NCBI GenBank assembly: GCA_031213475.1
Contig: JARUPZ010000018.1
Coordinates: 8,754,406-8,818,405 of the forward strand
Length of the DNA: 64,000 nucleotides
Source of the DNA: Nereocystis luetkeana
Lineage: Eukaryota > Sar > Phaeophyceae > Laminariales > Laminariaceae
Direction of reading: 5' to 3'
In this document: piece after piece, positions 22,332 through 32,400 of the stretch
Layout of the letters: each line of letters begins with the position of its first letter
Position numbering within the stretch: position 1 is the first letter of the stretch
Notes under the pieces: generated by a model
The model's database searches: none
What the model was told of the DNA's origin: nothing
The model's input: only the letters and a program-made list of their open reading frames with translations
Translations under genes and position numbers: made by a program

Positions 22332-22436
22332 TATTTATGGGGGGCCATATTAAATATACCAGGTCAAACCTAATACGGTACACACAAAAACCTACCTGGT
22401 ATATATACCTATTTTTACTATTAATATTAATATTGC
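22332..22436. mobile_element. Hairpin element A, copy 4 (decayed)
   Basis: Keeps the left arm ATGGGGGGCCATATTAAATA and the ACACAAAAACCTAC core. The right arm is replaced by TATTAATATTAATATT. Two TACCAGGT/ACCTGGTA motifs lie within it. Confidence 0.55.
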
Positions 22437-22637
22437 TTGCCATCCGACAATGTGTGTATACATACCAGTATTATAGTGTTGTTCTATAATAAACGACTAT
22501 AATAACAGAAAGTGAAGCACTCTCCGGAACAAAAGCGCGGCAGTATCCTACGACAAATCAGAACTTATGTGACGCTCATGAAGACTACTACAACCAACAT
22601 CCCTCCATCTCGTCCACCAAAAAACGACCACTCCCGT

Positions 22638-22727
22638 TAACCCCTTTAGAACCGCAGTTCCGTTTTTGGGGACAAACCAGTCAAATTTCAAGTAGTTTGT
22701 CCCCAAAACGGGACTGCGGTTCTAAGC
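22638..22727. mobile_element. Hairpin element B, copy 2
   Basis: Nearly perfect arms: CCCCTTTAGAACCGCAGT at the left and ACTGCGGTTCTAAG at the right, with TTTCAAGTAGTTTGTCCCC in between. Confidence 0.85.
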
Positions 22728-23060
22728 ACAACCCCCGAAGAAGCATCTACTAAAAACCCGCTGCCCATCGAAATGGCTGGTTTATTACTGCTACGCGCAA
22801 GGTCGTGCGGTGTTGCTGGTCTACTCTACACTGTTATCGGTATAGCAGTGCCTAGGAGAGAGTCCCTGCCGTCTCGCTCTCTCTGTAGCTTTTCTACCTC
22901 CTCCCACCCTTTTCCCCATACACATACCTCTACAGTTATACTTCTCGTACCCCTGTGACCCTGCCACCTCCAACCGCAGGGGCCCAGTCCTCCCCCCCAA
23001 GCACCCCCCAAGAAGTATACACCAAAAACCCGCTGCCCATCAAAATGGCTGGTTTATTAT
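22724..23060 (+). repeat. Pair of about 60-bp direct repeats, 272 bp apart
   Basis: AAGCAC...CCCC..GAAGAAGCAT...AAAACCCGCTGCCCATCGAA...TGGCTGGTTTATTA at about 22724-22787 recurs with few changes at about 22999-23059. This could be a tandem duplication or the ends of a very small direct-repeat element. Confidence 0.7.
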
Positions 23061-23152
23061 TAATAACAGCATTAAATTTTGGGCCCCCCGTAATATAGTG
23101 CCTATTTATCTGCACTTACTTTTACTTGGTGCTTCGTTGCTGCTTTCCACAT

Positions 23153-23518
23153 GATTTTTTTTTTTTTTTTTTTTACCCCATTCATTATCTTCGCACATCT
23201 TCTTCTATTCTCTCTGCTCTCCTTCCCACTCGCAACTCAGATCCGGGGTCACATGGCAGGCTCTTATCCCCCCTTCCCGCTACGGTACGTGCCTTCATTT
23301 TTATCGCGAGAAGATTTCAGCCTTTCTTTTCTTCCCTCGTCGACTCGCATCGAATTGTGCCTATACCCACGCTGCAAGGCGCTCTCAACGATTGAATCCT
23401 TTTTTATTTTTATTTTTTCGCAAATAAAGTCAAAGTCCGACCCACCTGGGGCTCGAACCCAGGACTCAAACAAGTAGAATTCGAGGTTAACCACTTGAAC
23501 CACCGGGGCGACCGGCTT
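23153..23518 (-). mobile_element. tRNA-derived SINE, full-length copy
   Basis: Read on the minus strand: a tRNA-like head at 23518-23437 with A box TGGTTCAAGTGGTTAA and B box GGGTTCGAGCCCC inside a CTGGG/CCCAG T-stem, then a body of about 260 bp, then a poly(A) tail (the T run at 23155-23174). Head, body and tail in this order define a Pol III-transcribed SINE. The acceptor stem pairs poorly and the anticodon arm is too long, so this is not a working tRNA. A second, 5'-truncated copy ending in poly(A) is at 24639-24792. Confidence 0.75.
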
Positions 23519-23524
23519 ATACCT

Positions 23525-23765
23525 ATGTGTGTGTGTGTTCTTCACATTAAACCGTTCTTTCTACCCGTCGACATCCAGCACAACCAGTGTCCGTGCCGAT
23601 TCTTCAATCCTATTATAGAAGAGATACAAGTTCTGTGGTCACAAAGCTACGCCACAGAGATACTACGTTGCCACGTGTGCAGTGTGAACTGCAGTGGGCA
23701 ATGCAAAGCCATGTCATCATACTAGATACGACAGGCACGACATACGCAATCTATGAAATAGTGCC
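23525..23765 (+). repeat. Dispersed repeat C, copy 3
   Basis: Contains the full block series from TTCACATTAAACCGTTCTTT through GACATCCAGCACAACCAGTG to ATCTATGAAATAGTG. It begins directly after the SINE head. Confidence 0.8.
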
Positions 23766-23769
23766 AGGT

Positions 23770-24638
23770 ATGGATGAAAGTCATTTCCATCGCTATGTGA
23801 TGTATACCTGGTATGTGGTATTCAGGCAGAGAGTGCGGCTGGACCGATGCGGTGCATCAAAACATGTATGGACCGCCGTATAGTACGCGTGGGGTACAGC
23901 GTAATACTATATCATCAGTAGTATTAATAGTATTAAATAGTAGACCTCTACTCCTGCTGTGATGGCCACGGATCATACGGCTCATCAGCCATTTATCCTC
24001 CACTAACTAGTAGTGACTGCTGCTTGCTGCTTGCTGCTGTTATACGGCCGCGGATCATAAAGCTGACAGCTCATCATCATCCATCATGATCAAATCGGTA
24101 CGACAGGGACCAGATCGTGCTTTTTTTAGTATGCCCACTACAAAAAAATCCGACTGATCATACCGGGTACCACGGCGGCGGTACCATGCAGGTATACGGT
24201 ACGTACCAGCAAGCAGTTTGTTACATGATGAGCGCTGTCTCGTATTTATTCTACATGGATGGGGTACCAGGGTGGTATATATACCCACACGGACGTAAAA
24301 CACGGACGTACGGTGTATTCGTACTTGTCCCGTGCTTTACGAGCGTACGGGACAGGACTTCGTATAAATTTTCTGACTGCAGTATACGTACGAAGTCGGA
24401 ACGGACCCTCGGTGTGGTGCAGTTCGGATCTCGTTGCATATGTACTCCGAAGTACCTGGTATACTTTTTGCTTGTACGTACTTGTATCATCGGATGCTTC
24501 GGGTGTACTATTAATACGAACAACACATGCACATTACATACATATATGATGATGAACCATCATACAAAAATTCAACAAAAGGTGAACACGAAGAGCAAAG
24601 CAAAAAGAACAAACCAAAACTGCCGCGCGATTGGACTG
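23770..24638 (+). other. Intergenic stretch without a recognised gene
   Basis: AT-rich, with scattered TACCTGGTAT motifs and TATTAATA cores. A 201-codon open frame from 24117 has no domain and runs into the SINE poly(T), so it is not called a gene. Confidence 0.4.
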
Positions 24639-24792
24639 AACTTTTTTTTTTTTTTTTTTTTTTTTTTCCATCCCATTCATTATCTTCGCACATCTTCTTC
24701 TCTCTCTCCTTCCAACTCGTAACTCAGATCCGGGGTCACATAGCAGGCTCTTCTCCCCCCTTCCCGCTACGGTACGTGCCTTCATTTTGAAC
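24639..24792 (-). mobile_element. tRNA-derived SINE, 5'-truncated copy
   Basis: Poly(A) tail on the minus strand (T run 24643-24667), followed by the same body as 23175-23300 (CCCATTCATTATCTTCGCAC, AACTCAGATCCGGGGTCACA, CCGCTACGGTACGTGCCTTC). The head is absent, the usual result of incomplete reverse transcription. Confidence 0.75.
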
Positions 24793-24870
24793 CGAACCAG
24801 CTCATCTCCGAAAAATAATAAAGTTCATTGTGCCGAGGGCCTAGTGCCGAGGGCGGCGAGAACGTTCCTT

Positions 24871-24919
24871 TTCTCGATGTTCATTGGTGGAAATATTTTT
24901 TCTCGATGCTCATTGGTGG
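24871..24919 (+). promoter_or_regulatory. Tandem inverted CCAAT-type boxes upstream of the ABCA gene
   Basis: TTCTCGATGTTCATTGGTGG at 24871-24890 is repeated as TTCTCGATGCTCATTGGTGG at 24900-24919. Each holds ATTGG, the reverse complement of CCAAT, about 350 bases before the start codon. The position suits a proximal promoter; the function is inference. Confidence 0.4.
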
Positions 24920-25259
24920 GAAACAAATTAGCCGCCTTTAGGCCTTTTAGTAGGTCTCTGCTGTTCTTCGGTTTTCCGCCGATTCTTATTTTACTCTTGA
25001 AATGGTATTATATTCCCGCACTACTACCGGGAACGGTTCCTTGTCAGGTATCAACATTTTTGTCGTTTTTAGCGCCGACTGTCACCTGGTCACACCTGCT
25101 CCTGTAGTCACAATCCCAACAGCCATCGCAATCCGACACGGACCGCCACCGAACGCGGCTACTTGGTGCGCATCTAGGGTTCGCGCGAAGCCTCTTCTTT
25201 CTCTATCTCTCTGGTTGGGCATATTTGATCTGCTCACGCACGACAGACGTCTCTGATTG

Positions 25260-26410
25260 ATGCCCTCGGAGAGCAGGGTGTCGCCCACTCCCCAACGGGG
25301 AATGAAAGACGATGGTGATGGCGGAGATGATGGTTGCTGTGGATGTGGGCAATTTTGCAGGCAGTTTTCTGCTCTCGTGCGCAAGAATGCGCTTACCAAG
25401 AGGCGCGCCAAATGCCAGCTGGTGAGAGAGAGAGAGTCCTGCGTTGGTCCGCAAGATTGTGGGAGGGAGGTGCTGCACTGCTGCTGTGCCTGGGTTGTGT
25501 TGTGTTGCCTCATCTCGGGGAAGTAGGAGGTAAAGGTGATTTTTTGTTTGTTTTTGGAGGTTTTTGAACCCCGAGGCACTCCCGCCGCGTTTTGGTGATG
25601 GATGCACTCGCCAGGGCTTGCAGGGCCCCCAAGCGGCGCCCAGAGGATCGCGCTGGCCTCTCCTAGACGATACTAACGTTACTGCTGCATTGCTTGCCTT
25701 TATCTCGTAACGTGCATACAGCGAGCAGTGCTGAGGTGTTGGTTTCCGAGGTACCCTCTCGCAAACCCAGACAGAATACATCGGGTCTCTTCCCTGAAAA
25801 GGCCACATCAAACCGATCGAACAGTTATTTTTTGCTTGAAGGAGCTGCAGCCTACCCACAAAGACGGTCCAGCTAAAAGCATTAGTAGCAAAAGTAAGGT
25901 ATAATAGTAGCAGCAATAGCAGTAGCAAAAGGTAAGCAGAAGGCAGGAGGAGTAGCAATAACGGTGGTGGCAGCAGCAGCAGCAGCAGCAACAGCATACC
26001 AGCAGAAGCAGTGCCTTTGTGCCGTTCCCCTTGTGTTGGGAGGGGTGACCGTACAAACTTTTTAGGCAAAGGTACAACCCCACCCCCACCCCCCCTCCCC
26101 GGCGCTCAGAGCAGCCACCTGTGTGTACGTCCGCCTCGGTCGGGATGCCATTGAACCAGCGTGGCAGTGTTCTTCTTGCTAATAAACACGTGCATGCTTG
26201 TGCATAACATACCATCTGCTTCCAGGTGCTGGAGCTTGCGCTCCCGGCAGTGATCATGGCCCTGATAGGAGTCATCAAGGGGAGCATAGACGTGGATGTG
26301 TTTCTCGAGGCGATCCCTGCTTCCGACGCCCCGCTGATGACCTACGACGCCTACCAGAACACCACCACCTTCCCCAACCTGCTCTGCTACGACAACAACA
26401 TCTTCATGAG
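25260..26410 (+). CDS. ABCA exons 1-2: N-terminus and first transmembrane helix
   Basis: Exon 1 (25260-25421) ends [20 protein letters not shown], the cytosolic juxtamembrane signature of ABCA proteins. Exon 2 (26226-26410) continues [19 protein letters not shown] (TM1) and enters the lumen. The Cys-rich CCGCGQFC before the helix is unusual. Donors are CTG|GTGAGA and AG|GTATTT; exon 2 ends in phase 2. Confidence 0.9.
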
Positions 26411-29400
26411 GTATTTAAATCTGTAGTCCAGTCAAAGGTGCAGTACCTTCGATGACCTGAGACGAACGGGCGATCGAATTCAAATTCAACCACAGGCAGT
26501 CTATGCAGAGCAAAGGTGTGGCAACTTTACAGCTTCACAGAGAGCAACTTTTGGGTTGACATGGCTCGACTGACACCAAACTACTACCTGGTAGGTTTTA
26601 GTATGGCACCCTCGACCCTTCAAAATTGGCAAAGCACGGACATACAGCAGTATTGCGTTACTTGATACCTGGTATGATATGTCTCCTCTGACCGATGAAG
26701 AGTTTGGATCATGGGAGATGCGAAAAGGGCAGCCAGCCGTTTTCGTGCCAATTGCCTATTATTAATTATTTACCTGGTATTATTGTTCACGATTTTTACC
26801 ATGTTTGTTGTTTCATTTTTTTCCATTTTTTTTTGTTTTCTCGCAGGTCGTGTCCAAACAAAATCGAAAATCGAAATGCTTTGGCTTTTCGGAGTATTTT
26901 AGACGAGGTGCCCAAACAGAACAGAATCGAAATATGAAAATAGAAATCCAAGCGAAAAAGTACGGCGAGCACGACGTAAAGTCCCATCCATAAATGCTTT
27001 ACACATGTGTGTGTGTTCTTCACATTAAACCATAGTGAACTATCAATACTGCTGTTTTTTGTATTAATAGAATGTCTGTCTATGCTATGTGAACTATCAA
27101 TACTGCTGTTTTTTGTTCTAATAGAATCTCCGCCTACGAGGTATGCCGTAGTTTTTGGGTTTTCTCTTGAATTGTTTCCTTTCGTTTCTCTATTTCATAG
27201 AATGTGTATGTGGTGCCTGTCGTATCTAGTATGATGACATGGCATTGCATTGCCCACTGCTGTGCTTACTGCATTCGCCTTGTACATGGCAACGTTTTTT
27301 TTTTTTTTTTTTTTTTTTAGTATCTCTGTGGCGTAGCTTTGTGACCACATAACTTTTGTCTCTTCCAGGATTGAAGAATCGTCACGGACACTGGTTGTGC
27401 TGGATGTCGACGGGTAGCAAGAAAGAACACTGAAGTGACACATGCCGACAGCAGTCTTTTCACCCTTTCTTTGAGGATCGCAGTCCCGGTTTGGAGACAA
27501 AATACTTGAACTTTGAATGGAATATCCTCAAAGCGGGACTGCAGTGCTAACAGGGTTAGTACTCGTAGCGCTCGGCTATTTACACACACAGATCCACCAA
27601 AAAAAAAAAAAAAAAAAAAAAGTAGAAGCAGGCAAACGTGACGACAAGTCGATCCCGGGAGGTCATGTATTGGACCTCCCATAGAGTTGGTGGCGGGTTT
27701 GCCCCACGTTGATGCCCCGGGATTAAACTTTAAAATACACTAAGAACGAATTTCCAACCTCGTTCTCGAGAGCATAATGCTGAATTTTCCTCAAAATATG
27801 TTCGGTTTATCTCGAATGCCGGAAAACAAAGGCCCGAGAACGTCGGGGCTGGTGTTGAGGTTTGCCTGTTGGCCGTTCCCGCAGGGTGGTCTGTGCGGCT
27901 GTGCCGTGCTATTAATAGTTGAGTGTTGTGCAGTGTACGGCGTTCCTGATGTTGTGATATGTGATATTTTCTAGGAACCTGAAAACGAGCGGGAACATGT
28001 TTGAGCCAGTGCCTAATCAGCTCCCTGTTTGGTTTCTTTTCGATTTTCGATTATCTTTGGACACTTGGGACACGCCCTCAGTCCCCGCAACGTTTTCGAC
28101 AATACCAAGTCCGCCGATTTCGCCTATTCATTATGGTGTTTGCGAAAATCAGATAATGGTTTGGTTTGGCCTATTTCTATTCTCCCGATCCCCGAAAAAA
28201 TAATATCAGGACCCAAAATCTCGGCTGATATGGCCCATATCTTCATAAACTTTTCGGATTGGGTTTGGCTTCTTGGGTCTCGATTAGGATCGTATTTTTT
28301 TTGGCCAGGATGACCCCGAGTTGCCCCGGGCGAATGAAAACATTGTATTTGGCAACTCGAATCTGTGTTGGTACAGATAGACTGAAACCGGTGTACAAAT
28401 AAGAATGTGTATAGGGCGAACGCTTTTTTTATCCAGATCTCCAAGAAGGATCTCCGAAAAGGATGAAAAAAGAAAAAATAAACGAAAAAAGAAGAAGAAA
28501 AAAGTATTTGGCAAGAAACCACAATAGTCTACGTCACGTACGTTGCACGCACAGCGAACAGCAGCAGCCAGAAGGAGGGCGACATGGTACATGGGTTGCC
28601 TCACACCGCCAAGCTATCTCACCAAGCGCACGGCCCATTTGACGAGGCCGTGTCAACGAGGACTCCGCGGGGAAGGCGGCAATGTCATGCAGCCATGTGC
28701 GGCGGAGGCCTGGCAGGGTGTAGCTTTCAACACAGTTGATGGCGCCGTGTGCGTTGTGGACTGCTGTATTGCTTGTTCTTGCTGCGGGCGCGAGCGATCA
28801 ACAAAGTAGCGGTGCTCTGGGTCCTGGGGCGTGTGACCGCACGACACGCACACCCACAGCACGCGCACGTATGCACTGCACAACGGACCCCGGTCGCATC
28901 GATTGACCCTATTCGAATGACTGCCATAGAGCACACATAGCACACACACGCAGCGAGCCACGCAGCAGCAGCAGCAGCAGCAGCAGCAGTGAGCAGGATC
29001 TCGCACGAACGCACGAAGCCGTTGGTGTTCCATTTTTCGTACTTTCATTCCGTGATTTGTTATGTCTTGCTGTATTCCAAGTTCCTAGAATTTTATTCAC
29101 CAGTTTTAAAAACAAAAAATATCGTTTTGGGTTCTCGCAAGCAGTTACAAGCCCGATTCTGTTTCGGTTTGGTGAACAGCCTGTGGTTCTCGACCCGACC
29201 ATATTCGCGTCTTTCGCAAACACTGATAGGTCAAATGCCAAATACTAGGTCTTGGCACTGGCACAGTATTTACTGGCAGTAGTAATCTACTGGATGACGT
29301 GGCCGGTATATTCGCCAGCAGTTTTTATCTGACGTACGCGCAAGAAACACGCCATATTAAAATACGGAAACCCACTAATGCGTTCTGGGAGGGGAGACGA

Positions 29401-32400
29401 GAGGCAGTATACTGCTGCAATCCAGTATACTGATTGATTTTGAAGACAGTATAGTCGCTACTGACTGAATCAGCCAGTGCCCAGCCCTATCGAATACAGC
29501 AGCGTACCCTCGGGTACAGCAGCACAGAGTACAGGGCACCTATCGACTAACGGGTAATTTATGTCGAACACTACGGCGGCAGTTGTTGGTAACTTTCTCA
29601 TAAATTTATAACAGGAAAACTACAGGTACTGACTGTTGTAGTGTGATACAGGTTTGATTTCTTTTGTGAGAATGGGTGTGTTCTGCGCCAACCTCAGAAA
29701 TTTAGCGATTTTCGAATTTCTTATTTTCCTGTACATCGTAAATACCAGGTATGTGCCTGCCTTCCACAATCTTGCTCGTTTTCCTATTTGGTGTTATGTG
29801 GGCCACATCGTCCCCGGTGGCTCGGTAGGTGGTCCTCGGGCCTACTAGAATCGGATACGAGTACGTACGTGGGTTCAATTCTTACAGTGTACTCGTACCG
29901 ACTTTTTCATGCATATCAATTGATTAGCGGAAAGCGCGAGGAGGACCTTTAACAATCTGGGAGAAGGGATCTTTAGGTTGGTAGGCTGTTCGGATGTTTT
30001 GGTTCCTGTTGGGATCAAGGCACGGACGAAGACCCAACCCAACCCCTGACCCTAATCCTAACCCTAACCCTGACCCCAAACCGCAGCCGAAACGGGCCAA
30101 AACTCGCTATAAACGAGGCTACGCCGAGTTTGCATCGAACCAGGAAATTTCTCAGATGCGGACGACGATTCCGAAGTGCAGACCACGCTACACATTTTTC
30201 AAGTAAAAAACATCCCTAAAGATCCCTTCTCCCAGACTGCTAAACCTACTCAGCGCGAGAGCGTGAGTTGTGAATTAGCAAAATTAACATCCGATGAAAC
30301 TCGACAAGCAGTGGGAATGCTGGACCCTATGCCCGATAAATAAAATGAGGCACGTATATGCGGGGGGGGGGGGAGGAACGACGCCCGTGACCACGACTTG
30401 TCCAGAACCTGGGAAGTCAAGGATGTTTTGGGCTCCGGGGTTTTTGACTGGTCTAACACACGTGTATGTACGTACCGCAGCCTTTTACAGCGGACTGCAT
30501 AGTGGCGATGAGTTAATGCGAGAACAACAATGAGGACGTCACAGCAGTACAGCAGTATTATATTGTACAAGTAGTATCTGTGACCTGTGACACACATTTG
30601 TTCGATATTTGCATATTGCACCATGCTCCCCGCTGGCACCCCCCCCACCCGAACCTGGGCCCTTCAGAATCAAACCTGTGGGTGAATTATTAGCCGCCTG
30701 CAGGCAGGCCCCACCGAGCACCATGAATGATCCCACGCCGACCAAAAAGAAGGTTTTAAACTTGTGATTATATCCCAGTTGTAACATTTAACGCTAAACG
30801 TGGTACATCCTTACCAGGTATAATAACATCACGCTCTCGTTATCATAGACATAACGATAAACACCGCTCAGAACATTCCGCCGACACACACCCAATGTAC
30901 ACGCTCGACTACATACTACAGCACACCCGGTGACGTGTTCCTGCAGCTGTTTGGTTGGTTTTGGACCACCACTTTGGTCACCATGGTTTCGTTGATTGCC
31001 ACACTCCACCGGAGGTATACCTGGTCTATAATACGCCTGAAAATAGCAGTGACAAAAATTTATACCAGGTACCTGGTGCGCACTTTTGTATATTTATTTA
31101 TCGCACTGGGTTGATGCCTGGCACCATTCAACCACAGCGCCGCGTGCGTGTCCTGTCAAACAAGCTCCCATCTTGCACGTCGGCCCAGGCTAACCGCATC
31201 CCAATATATACCCTTTTAGGGCCGCAGTCCCGTTTTGGGGACAAAGCGCTTATAATTTGACTGGGCTTTCCCCAGAACGGGACTGCAGTCTAACAGGGTT
31301 AGTCCCGACCCCAACCCCAATCATCGAGATCGGCAGGGGTGGGCGGGGAATTGCAAGATTCGTTTGGTGTTGGTTCCTTTTTTAATTTTGATTTTTTTGC
31401 CTTCCGACAATGTACTCATCGAACTGGTTCGACTCCAACTTGATACGCACGAATATCCTCTACAGGTAATACCACGTTGGAATCCCCTCGCAACGCCCGA
31501 TCGATGACCTCTGCCCGCCATTTGAAGGCTTGAGCAAAAAATGAAAAATGGAGGAGAGAAAGGGGGAGAGAGGTGTTGAGTTCGTAGGGAAGAATGAGGA
31601 CTGAGGCAGATGAAGGAAACAATTCTATTTGATGAGAGGGATAGGGACACAAACAGACGAAAATGTACTTGTAGTTGTCGTATCCATGGTGCTTCCGATA
31701 CATATGTGTCCCCATGGAGTCTTAATGAGGGAAACAAAAACGACGCGTCGAACTAATGTAATGCCCCCCTCTAGCTAACGGCAGTGCTTTCGTATGTATG
31801 TAGCGACCGCGCGGGAGGCGGGCGGGGGGTTTCACCAGACACTCTTGGCTTTTTTTTTCCGGTTTTGGTTTTTGTTTTCCCCCATGTCATGACAGGTGCG
31901 GGTGCCACCGGGATGAGGATGACTATGAAGTCCCCTCAGCTTATCTCACTGGGGACGGCGTCGACAACACCGGCGCGGTGAGTGACGAGTGACCCGAACC
32001 CTTGCTCGCCACGCAACGTGGCGTGGGTTTTTGTTCACATGACAGCAGTGGTTCGCGCATTTTGACCTTTTTCGGACTGCAGTCCCGTTTTGGGGACAAA
32101 CTATTACGGGGGACTATGGTAAATAGGACCAAATATTGATAGTAAAAATAGGGAAACGTATACCAGGCAGGTTTTAGTGTCTACCGTAGGTTCTATTAAC
32201 TATGGTCCCCCGTAATACAACCCGTGTAGGAACTGCAGTCCCGGGACAAACATCTCAAATTGTAAGTAGTTTGAAACTCTTATAGGACTGCAGTCCCGTT
32301 TGGGGGACCAACAAGTCATATTCTAAGTAATTTGTCCTCAAAACGGGGCTGTAGTCCTAAAAGACTCCGTGGCAAGCCCGAAAACGTGGTCTAATCTACA

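Larger units (their letters stand above)
26411..31895 (+). other. ABCA intron 2 (5.5 kb, repeat-filled)
   Basis: Contains dispersed repeat C on the minus strand (27185-27432), hairpin element B (27461-27560), TIR element F (29246-29491), a separate TIR element (29948-30245), hairpin element B (31210-31302), (CAG)n near 28965-28989 and several TACCAGGTA motifs. No other gene is visible on either strand. Confidence 0.75.

Noticed and set aside
23437..23518. A functional tRNA gene on the minus strand
   Set aside because: A and B boxes are good but the acceptor stem pairs poorly and the anticodon arm is too long; a body and poly(A) tail follow, so SINE head is the better reading.
24117..24722. 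201-codon open frame before the ABCA gene
   Set aside because: Runs into the SINE poly(T); composition is not coding-like and no motif is present.
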